Assembly (NCBI RefSeq): GCF_002077945.1
Contig: NZ_LVYD01000058.1
Span: 434,001 to 498,000, forward strand
Source of the DNA: Niastella vici
Lineage (GTDB): Bacteria > Bacteroidota > Bacteroidia > Chitinophagales > Chitinophagaceae
DNA: 64,000 nucleotides
Reading direction: 5' to 3'
Shown here: piece by piece, positions 36,460-46,114 of the stretch
Layout: every line of letters begins with the position of its first letter
Position numbering within the stretch: position 1 is the stretch's first letter
Notes under the pieces: model-generated
What the model was told of the DNA's origin: nothing
The model's input: only the letters and a program-made list of their open reading frames with translations
The model's database searches: none
Position numbers and translations under genes: made by a program

Positions 36460-36746
36460 AGTTAAATCAAATGACTGTTTCGTTTAACGCAAAGCCGTTT
36501 TAATTAAATCGAAACGCCATTCCGTTTAACGCAACGGGCGTTTAATTAAATCAAAACACCATTCCTTTTAAAGCAAAAGACTTTTAATTAAATCGAAACG
36601 CCATTCCGTTTAACGCAAACACGTTTGAATTAAACGATTTGTCCATTTCTTTTAACGCAAAAGACTCCTAATTAAACTAAATGGCCGTTCCGTTTAACGC
36701 AAAAGGCGTTTAATTAAATCAAAAGACCATTTCTTTTAATGAGAAG
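36433..36746. repeat. 42-bp tandem repeat array, about 7.5 copies
   Basis: Units begin at 36433, 36475, 36517, 36559, 36601, 36643, 36685 and 36727 (partial), all exactly 42 bp. The consensus begins CCATTCCGTTTAACGCAA and continues to TTTAATTAAATCAAAACG; several units contain TTTAATTAAA. Copies differ at about 5-12 positions. Stops occur in all six frames of a unit, so it is non-coding. It fills the space between the GH31 terminator and the convergent metal-binding-domain gene. No alternation of constant repeat and variable spacer is seen. Confidence 0.9.
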
Positions 36747-36786
36747 TTCTCTTATTTGAAAAGAAAAATAGCCCTTTTTAACAGCT

Positions 36787-37215
36787 TCAATTTTTCTTCT
36801 CAACCAGCGCATGGCCACATTTAGGGCATTTGCCATCCTTGTCAAGCGCTACCTGCGGATGCATGGGGCAGGTATATACCTTGCCAACTTCCGCTTTCAT
36901 TTGCTCCTTGGAAGAAAGTTGTAGTTTCCGGCCACACTGCGGGCATTTGCCGGGGTCATGCTCCACTACATCTACATGCACCGGGCAACGATAACTTTTT
37001 GTGGCCGTTGCCTTCATTTGTTCTTTACCCGAAAGCACGAGCGCCATGCCGCATTTGGGGCATTTGCCAGGTTCTTTTGATACCATGTCAGGGTGATGTG
37101 GGCAGCTATAATAAGTAACATGCTTTGCTGTATCTATTTTGCCGGCTTTTGATTGTGCAAAACAAACAGGCAGGGCAACAAAAATGACAATGATGGAAAG
37201 AATAATGTGTTTCAT
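36787..37215 (-). CDS. Exported protein with three heavy-metal-binding (HMBD-type) repeats
   Basis: About 142 residues from ATG 37215; the frame is open to 37365, but the downstream Met starts the signal peptide (HIILSIIVIFVALPVCFAQ). Three tandem repeats of the type Y-x-C-P-x-H-x-D-x-x-x-x-x-P-G-K-C-P-x-C-G-x-x-L (YSCPHHPDM...KCPKCGMAL; YRCPVHVDV...KCPQCGRKL; YTCPMHPQV...KCPKCGHAL) make up the protein. Such domains occur at the ends of copper/silver efflux components and probably bind Cu or similar ions in the periplasm. It is isolated here, 10 kb from the metal island. Confidence 0.85.
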   Translation of the reverse strand: MKHIILSIIVIFVALPVCFAQSKAGKIDTAKHVTYYSCPHHPDMVSKEPGKCPKCGMALVLSGKEQMKATATKSYRCPVHVDVVEHDPGKCPQCGRKLQLSSKEQMKAEVGKVYTCPMHPQVALDKDGKCPKCGHALVEKKN

Positions 37216-37600
37216 TTTACAATGTTTAAAGGATAGTATTATGGTTAATTGACAGCCTAAAACTACCTTTTCAATTGTGCACATGAAGTGATCCTGGTTA
37301 ACAAGTGGTATGAGTTTTATCACAGGGGTGTTCCATTTCTGCCAAAACATCAGGCGACTTCCCACCCATTTCTACCGGCCGGCAACAACGCCCCCAGGCT
37401 CTCCCGGGGTGTTTTCAATCTTCCCCTATCGTCGGCATTCCCTAACCGTAAAAGCTCATATTAATAGCTGAATCAGATACAATCGAGTGAAAATCAGCCA
37501 ACTTAACATTTAGTACCCTAATTGTAAACATTTGAATCCCTCATATAAAGCCCTACCGTTATAGATTTACAGCATCGTTTAACGCTTGTATTGCTTATAT
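37216..37600. other. 385-bp divergent intergenic region
   Basis: Spacer between the metal-binding-domain gene (minus) and the PA14-GH31 gene (plus). It must hold promoters for both directions, and the plus-strand promoter probably drives the six-gene block to 47575. I see no exact TAnnTTTG box with a spaced TTG, no operator dyad and no small gene. Confidence 0.4.
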
Positions 37601-40456
37601 ATGAAATTACGATTGTTGCTTTTGGGTGTCCTGTGCTTTTCGATGATAAATGCCGTATTGGCAGATTCTCCCGCATACATTACAACCCCCACCGGTGTAA
37701 TCATTTACACCGATAGCCTGGTAACGGGCAGGTCGGGTGCCGTTAAACTCGAAGTAATTGCTGATAATATTATAAGAGTGATCGCAGCGCCCGGCAGGGA
37801 AGTGGCCCTTACTCAAAGTTTGATCACAGATTACAGCAAAAAGCCCGGCCTTACCTGGAACGTAATTCCCTCAAAAGGCAGCCTTACGCTTAAAACAAAA
37901 ACCCTCACCGCCATTGTCGATCTTAAAACAGGCGCCGTTTCTTTCCGCGATATCACCGGCAAAAAAATACTGGCTGAAAAGCAATTGTTTGGACGACACT
38001 TTCAGCCTACCGTAATTGAAGGCAAACCTTATTATGCGCTTACACAAACCTTTCAATCAACCGGCGACGATGCCTGGTACGGTTTGGGTCAGCACCAGGA
38101 TGGCATTATTAACTATAAAAACGAACAGGTTACCTTCTTCCAGAACAATACCGAAGTGGCCATTCCGTTTTTGATCTCTAATAAGAATTATGGCATTCTG
38201 TGGGATAATTATTCCCTCACCCGGGCCGGGGATGTACGCTCGCTGAATCAATTGTCATCCTTACAACTTTTCTCAAAAAAAGGCGAACCCGGTTGGCTTA
38301 CCGCTTCCTATACAAATACCAAATCAAAACCTGAGGATAAAATAGTAGAAAGAGCAGAGTCTGTTATTAATATGGAGTTCCTCAACGATTCTAAAATTGT
38401 TTTGCCTGCAGCATTTACGCCGCTCACAGGTGCTGTGACCTGGGAGGGCAGTATTGCCAGTTATGTAACCGGTTTGCATAAATTCCGCTTCACATTTGGC
38501 GGCACCATTAAAGTATGGATAAATGGTGTGCAGGTACTGAACCGCTGGCGCAAGGCCTGGAACCCTGCACCGGCTTCGCTGCCGCTGTATATGACCGGCG
38601 GAAAGAAAATGGACATTCGCATTGAATGGGACCCCGAAGGCGCCGAATCCTATCTCGCCGTAAAATGGCAGGAACCGGTTTCCGCAACAGAAGAAAATTG
38701 TTTCAGCTTCAACTCGGAAGCCGGTAAACAGGTTGACTATTATTTCATCTATGGCAATAATATGGATGAAGTGATTGCCGGTTACCGCAACCTCACCGGT
38801 AAAGCAACCATGGTGCCCAAATGGGCATTGGGTTTTTGGCAAAGCCGCGAGCGATACAAAACAGAAGGGGAGATCCTGAACACTGTTGATGAATTCCGCA
38901 AAAGAAAAATTCCCCTCGACAATATTGTGTTAGACTGGAGCTACTGGCGCGAAGCCGAATGGGGCAGCCAGGAGTTTGATGAAAGCCGTTTCCCTTCGCC
39001 CGACAGCATGATCGATGTATTGCATAAAAAATACAATACCCGCATCATGATCTCGGTATGGCCGAAATTTTATGAAGGCATTTCCACTTATAATGAGTTT
39101 GATAAAAATGGCTGGTTGTATAAAAGGAATATTGCCGACCGTCAAAGAGACTGGATTGGCAAAGGCTATATTTCTACATTCTACGATGCCTTCAATGAAA
39201 ACGCCCGCAAAGGTTTCTGGAACCTGATCAACAAAAAGATCTATAGCAAAGGAATTGATGCCTGGTGGATGGATGCCAGCGAACCCGATATTCTTTCCAA
39301 TGTAAGTCCGGAAAAAAGAAAACAACAAATGACGCCTACGGCATTAGGTAGTTCAGCCGAATACCTGAATGCCTATCCTTTACAAAATGCGAAAGGCATT
39401 TATGAAGGACAGCGGGCAACAGATCCCGGCAAGCGCGTGTTCTTATTAACGCGTTCAGGTTTTGCCGGTTCACAACGCTATGGCGCCGCCATCTGGAGCG
39501 GCGATATTGGCGCCACCTGGCACGATATGAAGATGCAAATAGCTGCCGGCGTTAATTTTTCCATGTCGGGTATTCCTTACTGGACAATGGATATCGGCGG
39601 ATTTGTAGTGCCCGAAAAATTTGAATACCCAACTGCTGAAAGTCTGGAAGAATGGCGGGAATTAATGACCCGGTGGACGCAGTTCGGCGCCTTTGTTCCT
39701 TTGTTCCGCTCGCACGGGCAGTTCCCTTACCGCGAAGTATTCAACACGGCGCCCGAAACACATGCTGCCTATCAAAGCTTTCTCTATTACGATAAATTGC
39801 GTTACCGCCTCATGCCTTACATCTATTCACTGGCGGGTGCAGCCTACCATAATGATTATACCATCATGCGCGGACTGGCAATGGATTTTGCAGCAGACAC
39901 CGCTGTGTTGAACATTGCCGATCAGTATATGTTCGGGTCTTCCCTGCTGATAAACCCGGTTTATCAATACAAACAAACCCAACGCGAATTGTATTTGCCA
40001 AAATGCGCAGGCTGGTACGATCTGTATTCGGGAAAATGGTATGCCGGCAAACAAACAATTACGGCCGAAGCACCGTACGAACGCATGCCGGTATTTGTAA
40101 AAGCAGGTTCTATTATTCCCTTTGGGCCCGAATTGCAATACACGGCAGAAAAACAGGCCGACACTATTACATTGAATGTATACACCGGAGCCGATGCATC
40201 CTTTGAGCTGTATGAAGATGAAGGCACCAATTACAATTACGAAAAAGGCGCTTTTGCCATCATTCCAATAAAGTATAGCGAAGCAACAAAGACCATTACA
40301 GTGGGCGACCGTAAAGGCACTTTTAATGGGATGCTGCAGAGAAGAATGTTCCGTATTAATGTGATAACACCCAATGAAGCAAAGCGTTTGGACTTTGATG
40401 CCAAATGCGATAAAGAGGTGTTGTATGATGGAAAGAAAGTAAATATTAAACTGTAG
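37601..40456 (+). CDS. GH31 alpha-xylosidase with inserted PA14 domain
   Basis: About 951 residues from ATG 37601; an in-frame TTG at 37586 adds five residues before the signal peptide (LLLLGVLCFSMINAVLA). The N-terminal sandwich is interrupted at about residues 225-380 by a PA14-type beta domain (TGAVTWEGSIASYVTGLHKF, IKVWINGVQVLN, MDIRIEWDPEGAESYLAVKW). The barrel has nucleophile D558 in WWMDASEPD and acid/base D635 in WSGDIGATW. It ends with a DUF5110-like domain. PA14-inserted GH31 enzymes include characterised xyloglucan-specific alpha-xylosidases, which supports that substrate. It leads the SusC/SusD/GH5 block. Confidence 0.9.
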   Translation: MKLRLLLLGVLCFSMINAVLADSPAYITTPTGVIIYTDSLVTGRSGAVKLEVIADNIIRVIAAPGREVALTQSLITDYSKKPGLTWNVIPSKGSLTLKTKTLTAIVDLKTGAVSFRDITGKKILAEKQLFGRHFQPTVIEGKPYYALTQTFQSTGDDAWYGLGQHQDGIINYKNEQVTFFQNNTEVAIPFLISNKNYGILWDNYSLTRAGDVRSLNQLSSLQLFSKKGEPGWLTASYTNTKSKPEDKIVERAESVINMEFLNDSKIVLPAAFTPLTGAVTWEGSIASYVTGLHKFRFTFGGTIKVWINGVQVLNRWRKAWNPAPASLPLYMTGGKKMDIRIEWDPEGAESYLAVKWQEPVSATEENCFSFNSEAGKQVDYYFIYGNNMDEVIAGYRNLTGKATMVPKWALGFWQSRERYKTEGEILNTVDEFRKRKIPLDNIVLDWSYWREAEWGSQEFDESRFPSPDSMIDVLHKKYNTRIMISVWPKFYEGISTYNEFDKNGWLYKRNIADRQRDWIGKGYISTFYDAFNENARKGFWNLINKKIYSKGIDAWWMDASEPDILSNVSPEKRKQQMTPTALGSSAEYLNAYPLQNAKGIYEGQRATDPGKRVFLLTRSGFAGSQRYGAAIWSGDIGATWHDMKMQIAAGVNFSMSGIPYWTMDIGGFVVPEKFEYPTAESLEEWRELMTRWTQFGAFVPLFRSHGQFPYREVFNTAPETHAAYQSFLYYDKLRYRLMPYIYSLAGAAYHNDYTIMRGLAMDFAADTAVLNIADQYMFGSSLLINPVYQYKQTQRELYLPKCAGWYDLYSGKWYAGKQTITAEAPYERMPVFVKAGSIIPFGPELQYTAEKQADTITLNVYTGADASFELYEDEGTNYNYEKGAFAIIPIKYSEATKTITVGDRKGTFNGMLQRRMFRINVITPNEAKRLDFDAKCDKEVLYDGKKVNIKL

Positions 40457-40475
40457 TTAAGTTAAACATTTAAAT

Positions 40476-43400
40476 ATGAAATCAACCAAAACGATCTGCT
40501 TGCGATCATGGCTGCTATGGGGAATGTTGTCGGTATTCCTTATAAGCACAAAATCTTTTGCCCAAACGGCAAAAATTAGCGGTACGGTTTTAAACCAACG
40601 TACAGGCGAGCCCATTCCGGGCGCCACCATTATGGTGAAAAAGACCAGCCGCACCGCAATTACTGACCTTAACGGAAAGTTCGCGATCAATGCGGCTTCC
40701 GGCGAAGTACTGGTGATCACTTCCATTGGCTTCGCCTCTCAGGAAGCAACGGTGGGCAATGGTGACTTAAGAATTACTTTGCAGGAAGCCGACCTGCAAC
40801 TGGAAAATGTAGTGGTGATCGGTTATGGCACCCAAAAGAAAAAGCTGGTAACCGGCGCCAATGTACAGGTAAAAGGGGCCGATATTCAAAAGCAAAGCAC
40901 CACCAATGCCTTGCAGGCCTTACAGGGGCAGGCACCCGGCGTACAGATCACTTCTTATTCGGGGCAGCCGGGTTCGTCAATGAATGTAGTCATTCGCGGT
41001 AAGGGCACCATTGGTAAATTTGGACCTTTGTACATTGTTGACGGCGTTCAAACCGGCGATATTTCTTACCTGAACCCTGCCGATATTGAATCTATTGACG
41101 TGCTGAAAGATGCTGCTTCTGCTGCTATCTATGGTAATCAGGCTGCCAATGGGGTCATTCTTGTTACCACAAGAACAGGAAAGATCAATCAAAAAATGAC
41201 CATCACCCTCGATGGTTTTTATGGCTCACAGAATGTGGCGCGTAAGGCAAAAATGCTGAACGCAAAAGAATATGCCACCATTATAAATGAAGCCGCCGTT
41301 AATTCAGGCAAATCGCCTTATTTCTCCAATGACGTTATTAATAATTTACCCGTAAGTACCAACTGGATGGACCAGATGTTTTCAAAGAATGTGCCTTTCC
41401 AGAACTATGTGTTGGGTATGCAGGGTGGTGGTGCAGGATCTTCTTATTCTGCCTCGTTAGGCTATACCAACCAGGGCGGTATTGTGGGGGGTTCAAAGAT
41501 CTCCAATTTCGAACGCTATACCTTCCGCATGAACTCTGAGCATAGTTTATATCAGAACATCGTGAAGCTGGGTGAGCACCTTACCTTTAATTATCAAAAT
41601 ACCCGTGGCATTTTGGTAGATGGCCAGTACAATAATACATTACGCGCTGCATTCCAGACAAGTCCATTCCTGCCAATGTACGATTCAGCCGGTAAATACT
41701 TTGCTGGTGATAAAACAGGCTGGTATCCCGGAAAACTGAATCAGGCATGGAACACCGGTGAATCGAATCCCTATGCAGTGATGGATTATACCAGCCGCAA
41801 CCGCAACAGCAAACAGGGTTTGGTGGGCGACGTATATATACAGGTTGAACCCATTAAAGGGTTGAAATTCCGTTCAAGCCTTGGGTTGAATTATTACGCC
41901 AGTCAAAACCATGGTTATACGCCGGTTTACCATCTTTCAGTTTATGCATTTAATGATACTACAAGGGTTAGTCAGTACATGGATAACGGGCGTACCATCC
42001 AGTTCGATAATTTGCTGAGTTATGATTTCAAGGTGGCAAAGGACCACAGTTTCAGTGTGATGGCCGGTAGTTCTTCATTGAAATTCAAAAGCTCCAATAT
42101 GTTTGGCAGCAACTGGGACCTCAGGGTTTCAGACATCAATTATGCCTATCTTTCTGTAGCGCAGAATGTCTCCAATGCGAATTATATAACCCTTACCGGA
42201 AAACCTGAAGAGAATGCGTTGATGTCTTATTTTGGCCGGTTTCAATATAATTTCCGCGAGAAATATTTATTGAACGCTACATTCAGGGCCGATGGTTCAT
42301 CAAAGTTTGCACCCGACCATCGCTGGGGTTATTTCCCTTCGGTATCTGCAGGCTGGGTGGCTTCAAGCGAAGACTTTATGCACGGGATTACCTCGCTCGA
42401 TTACCTGAAGATCCGTGCCAGCTGGGGCCAGGTAGGTAATCAGAATGTGGATCCTTATCAGTATTTATCAGGTATCAGTTTCAGCAATGCTGGTTATATT
42501 TTCGGGCCAACAGAAGGGCAGTCTACCCAGGGCGCTTATCCAAACCGACTCGGCAATCCCGATCTGAAATGGGAAACTTCCGAGCAAACCAATATCGGTT
42601 TCGACGCCACTGTCATAAAGAACCTGAATGTTTCGTTTGATTATTATATTAAGAAAACAAAGAACTGGTTGATCCCTAAACCAATGCTCGCTACATCGGG
42701 CGTTGATGCCATATTGGTTAATGGTGGCGATGTAAAGAATACCGGTGTTGAGCTGGCGTTGAACTACCATAACAATATCGGTAAATTGAATTACTCGATC
42801 GGGGCTAACGGCGCGTATAACAAAAATACGATTGGTCATATTCCTACAGCCGATAGCACCATTCATGGCAATACAAACGTTTTATACGCCAATGCCGGGG
42901 AATTTTACCGCGCTCATGACGGAGAACCCGTTGGCTATTTCTATGGTTTGAAAACAGATGGCATCTTCCAGACGACAGCAGAAGTAAATTCTTATGTTAG
43001 CAAGTCGGGTAATAAAATTCAGCCCGATGCACAACCTGGCGATGTGCGGTATGTTGATGTGAACCATGATGGCGTCATCGATGCCAATGACAGAACGAAC
43101 ATCGGCGATCCCAATCCTCACTTCACCTTTGGTTTTAATATAGCGCTGGATTATAAAGGTTTTGACTTCGCGGTACAGGCAAACGGTGTTGCAGGAAATA
43201 AGATTGTGCAGTCATGGCATCAACAATCCAGCTCACAAAGTAATTATTCTACAGAGATCCTTGGCCGGTGGACTGGTCCCGGTTCATCCAATAAAATCCC
43301 AAGGGTAACGGAAGACAACCGCAACTGGACACAGTTCTCCGATCTGTACATTCATGACGGCGATTTCCTGCGCATCAGCACCATTACGCTGGGCTATGAT

Positions 43401-43595
43401 TTTGCCGGCATGCTTAAGAAAAATTACCTGAGCAAAGTAAGGCTGTATGCTGCTGTAACCAATGCTTTCACCTTTACCAAATACACTGGTATGGATCCCG
43501 AAGTAGGATACAACGAAAGCTTTTCATCGGGCGTTGACTTAGGTTATTATCCAAGGCCAAGAACAGTAATGATCGGTGCAAACATTCGCTTTTAA
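40476..43595 (+). CDS. SusC-family TonB-dependent transporter (no STN domain)
   Basis: A 1039-residue protein with a signal peptide (about 1-29, STKSFAQ). Carboxypeptidase-regulatory-like domain at about 32-115 (ISGTVLNQRTGEPIPGATIM), plug (NVVVIGYGTQKKKLVTGANV, ESIDVLKDAASAAIYGNQA) and barrel ending MIGANIRF. Unlike the SusC at 28693 it lacks an STN domain, so it is not expected to signal through FecR. It lies 19 bp after the PA14-GH31 gene and 9 bp before its SusD partner. It should import the oligosaccharides released by the GH5 enzyme of the same block. Confidence 0.93.
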   Translation: MKSTKTICLRSWLLWGMLSVFLISTKSFAQTAKISGTVLNQRTGEPIPGATIMVKKTSRTAITDLNGKFAINAASGEVLVITSIGFASQEATVGNGDLRITLQEADLQLENVVVIGYGTQKKKLVTGANVQVKGADIQKQSTTNALQALQGQAPGVQITSYSGQPGSSMNVVIRGKGTIGKFGPLYIVDGVQTGDISYLNPADIESIDVLKDAASAAIYGNQAANGVILVTTRTGKINQKMTITLDGFYGSQNVARKAKMLNAKEYATIINEAAVNSGKSPYFSNDVINNLPVSTNWMDQMFSKNVPFQNYVLGMQGGGAGSSYSASLGYTNQGGIVGGSKISNFERYTFRMNSEHSLYQNIVKLGEHLTFNYQNTRGILVDGQYNNTLRAAFQTSPFLPMYDSAGKYFAGDKTGWYPGKLNQAWNTGESNPYAVMDYTSRNRNSKQGLVGDVYIQVEPIKGLKFRSSLGLNYYASQNHGYTPVYHLSVYAFNDTTRVSQYMDNGRTIQFDNLLSYDFKVAKDHSFSVMAGSSSLKFKSSNMFGSNWDLRVSDINYAYLSVAQNVSNANYITLTGKPEENALMSYFGRFQYNFREKYLLNATFRADGSSKFAPDHRWGYFPSVSAGWVASSEDFMHGITSLDYLKIRASWGQVGNQNVDPYQYLSGISFSNAGYIFGPTEGQSTQGAYPNRLGNPDLKWETSEQTNIGFDATVIKNLNVSFDYYIKKTKNWLIPKPMLATSGVDAILVNGGDVKNTGVELALNYHNNIGKLNYSIGANGAYNKNTIGHIPTADSTIHGNTNVLYANAGEFYRAHDGEPVGYFYGLKTDGIFQTTAEVNSYVSKSGNKIQPDAQPGDVRYVDVNHDGVIDANDRTNIGDPNPHFTFGFNIALDYKGFDFAVQANGVAGNKIVQSWHQQSSSQSNYSTEILGRWTGPGSSNKIPRVTEDNRNWTQFSDLYIHDGDFLRISTITLGYDFAGMLKKNYLSKVRLYAAVTNAFTFTKYTGMDPEVGYNESFSSGVDLGYYPRPRTVMIGANIRF

Positions 43596-43604
43596 TTAAA
43601 ACCA

Positions 43605-45200
43605 TTGAAGATGAAAAAAATAACAATATATATACCAGTCATCGTTCTGTTGTCGCTGGCAGCCTGCAAAAAAAGCTTTCTCGACACGCAGGACGTAACC
43701 ACTGCAACGGAGCAGAACTTTTATAAAACACCCGACGATGCCTGGAAGGCATTGGTAGGTACATATGATGGATTACAGCGGGTATGGTCAGGTGGAATTG
43801 CTTTACCCCTTGCCGCTGAAATTATGTCTGATAACGCTTTTGGTGGAACCGGTAATTCAGACGGATTGGGTTATCAAATGATGGATGAATTCGACAAGCT
43901 GCGTTCGCCTTCAGATCAAAACCTGTTTGGCAATAACTGGACCGACTATTATAAAGCTATTTTCCGCGCCAATATGTTGCTGACGCATCTTGACCAGGTT
44001 AACTGGGAAGGGAATGATAATCTGCGCAAAACATATGAATCGGAGGCAAGGTTCATTCGTGCATATTGCTATTTTGATATGGTGCGGTTGTGGGGTAATA
44101 TTCCGCTGGTTACCAAACCTACTACAGAGAATGTACCACAAGCCGGTGCCGACAGTATTTATAAACTCATTGCCGACGATCTTACGTTTGCCGCAGCCAA
44201 TCTTAAGGCTACACCTTATGGCAGCCAGGATAAAGCTACTTACGGCCGGGTTACCAAATGGGCGGCTGAAGCGTTGATGGGCCGCGTATTCCTGTACTAT
44301 ACCGGTTACTATAACAAAGCCGACCTCGTAGGTACCGTGTCGAAAGCGCAGGCCCTCACTTACCTTGAAGATGTGATCAGCAATGGCGGTTTTAGTTTGG
44401 TGGAGAAGTTTGCTAATTTATGGCCCGCCGCTTCTGTTAATGACTATGCGGGAGAAGATAATAAAGAAACTGTGTTTGCCGTCAAGTATACCTATACCAG
44501 CAATTATAATGGTAATACAGACGGTAACCAGTGGATGGTAATGTATGGCATTCGTGGCGCCAATTTTTACCCATACGGCTCAGGCTGGGGTGGCGGAACG
44601 GTGAGTGCAAAGCTGTGGAATGCGTATGAAGCAGCAGACACCCGCAGAAGTGCTTCAATAGTTTCAATTGCTGATGAAGCGTTCACTTATGACCCAAAAG
44701 ACCAGCGGGAATATACAGGCTATTACAACAAAAAATATTCGCCCATGGCTGATGCTGCCGGAAAAAGCCTGGCCGAAAAAATGGGTGGCGTCAACTTCAT
44801 GATCGGTCAGTTCGAGGATTATGTTTCTATCCGTTTTGCCGATGTATTGTTAATGGCTGCTGAACTGGGTTCTGCCAATGCGCAAACCTATTTTAATCTG
44901 GTGCGCAACCGGGCCTATGGTGGCAGCGCTCCTGCAAAAACAGTTAACCAGGCAAATATCATGGCCGAAAGAAGATTGGAATTTGCCGGCGAAGGCCAGC
45001 GTTACTGGGACCTGCTTCGCCAGGGTATAAGCACCGCTGCTTCAACTATTGCTGAATCAGTGACCGTAAAGAATGGTGGCGCCAATACCACAAAAACCAT
45101 TGTAGCGTCGAAGATCACTGACACAAAAGGATTGGCACAAATACCCAATTCACAGATCACTTTGTCGAACAACGTCCTGAAACAAAATGCAGGCTGGTAA
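43605..45200 (+). CDS. SusD/RagB-family glycan-binding lipoprotein
   Basis: A 531-residue protein with lipobox SLAAC (Cys about 21). The SusD core contains WTDYYKAIFRANMLLTHLDQ, ARFIRAYCYFDMVRLWGNIPL and KWAAEALMGRVFLYYTGYY. The RagB C-terminus contains RFADVLLMAAELG, then AERRLEFAGEGQRYWDLLRQG. It partners the SusC gene 9 bp upstream as the outer lid and glycan-capture protein of the second uptake system. Confidence 0.93.
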   Translation: MKMKKITIYIPVIVLLSLAACKKSFLDTQDVTTATEQNFYKTPDDAWKALVGTYDGLQRVWSGGIALPLAAEIMSDNAFGGTGNSDGLGYQMMDEFDKLRSPSDQNLFGNNWTDYYKAIFRANMLLTHLDQVNWEGNDNLRKTYESEARFIRAYCYFDMVRLWGNIPLVTKPTTENVPQAGADSIYKLIADDLTFAAANLKATPYGSQDKATYGRVTKWAAEALMGRVFLYYTGYYNKADLVGTVSKAQALTYLEDVISNGGFSLVEKFANLWPAASVNDYAGEDNKETVFAVKYTYTSNYNGNTDGNQWMVMYGIRGANFYPYGSGWGGGTVSAKLWNAYEAADTRRSASIVSIADEAFTYDPKDQREYTGYYNKKYSPMADAAGKSLAEKMGGVNFMIGQFEDYVSIRFADVLLMAAELGSANAQTYFNLVRNRAYGGSAPAKTVNQANIMAERRLEFAGEGQRYWDLLRQGISTAASTIAESVTVKNGGANTTKTIVASKITDTKGLAQIPNSQITLSNNVLKQNAGW

Positions 45201-45229
45201 AACATTAACAACATCTAAATAGTACTAAG

Positions 45230-46102
45230 ATGAAATATATTATCCGGATAGCGCTGTTCATTTCAATTGCGGTACTCACTGTGGTATCCTGCAAAAAGAA
45301 AGACTACAGCTTAGGTAACCTGCCCGATAAATCGCAGATCGACATGGAAATAAAACAGGACCTCACTGTTGATCCAGGCGGCAATACGGTTTATCTGATC
45401 AACCACACCGAAAAAATTGAACCGGTTTGGGATTATGGTACCGGCAGATCAATGCTTCAGATAGATACCATTCATTATGCTTTTGTTGGCGATTATAAAA
45501 TTGCCCGTTCGGCAGTAACATCCGGTGGTCTGGTGTACCTCGATACAGTTACCATTCATGTTACAAAAGATAATCTCAAATATGTAAACGATCCTTTCTG
45601 GAATTTGCTCACCGGCGGGCCCGGACAGGAAAAAACCTGGGTATGGGATATTGATGCGAATGGACAGTGCAAGGTTTTTGACGGGCCGTTGTTCTTTTCC
45701 GGAGCAGATATCGGCTGGCATGCTGAGTGTATGAAGACAGGCGGTGATTGCTGGAGCTGGTGGCCAAAATACGATGATATCAAAGGATGGATAGGTATTC
45801 CCCCTGCTGATTATGGAACAATGACCTTTAGCCTGAAAGGCGGACCTTTTGTAAAAGTGGTGCACAATACCCTGCCGTCGAGAGGTACCGAAAATGGAAC
45901 TTTCTATCTTGATAAAGATAAAAAGACCCTGACCATGAATAATGCTACCCCGCTTCACAGCGCTGCGTTGGATAATTGTGCCGTATCATGGAGCAATCTC
46001 AAGTTAATTGAGTTAACAGACACCAAACTGCAGATCGGCTATATCAGAAATGCTGGCTGTGGCGGCGCAGCAACAATTATTTTGAATTACTATGCCAAAT
46101 AA
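45230..46102 (+). CDS. Putative surface glycan-binding lipoprotein
   Basis: A 290-residue protein with lipobox TVVSC (Cys about 21) followed by KKK. The N-terminal 100 residues look like a PKD/Ig-type domain (VYLINHTEKIEPVWDYGTG, YAFVGDYKIARS). The C-terminal part (about 105-290) is a Trp-rich beta domain (DPFWNLLTGGPGQEKTWVWD, GGDCWSWWPKY). Exposed Trp clusters and the position between SusD and the endoglucanase match SusE/SGBP-type glycan-binding proteins. It has no catalytic signature I recognise, and the family is not certain. Confidence 0.65.
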   Translation: MKYIIRIALFISIAVLTVVSCKKKDYSLGNLPDKSQIDMEIKQDLTVDPGGNTVYLINHTEKIEPVWDYGTGRSMLQIDTIHYAFVGDYKIARSAVTSGGLVYLDTVTIHVTKDNLKYVNDPFWNLLTGGPGQEKTWVWDIDANGQCKVFDGPLFFSGADIGWHAECMKTGGDCWSWWPKYDDIKGWIGIPPADYGTMTFSLKGGPFVKVVHNTLPSRGTENGTFYLDKDKKTLTMNNATPLHSAALDNCAVSWSNLKLIELTDTKLQIGYIRNAGCGGAATIILNYYAK

Positions 46103-46114
46103 ACCCAGCCCAAT

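Noticed and set aside
36433..36746. CRISPR array
   Set aside because: The units are contiguous 42-bp copies with scattered substitutions; there is no constant repeat alternating with unique spacers and no cas gene nearby.
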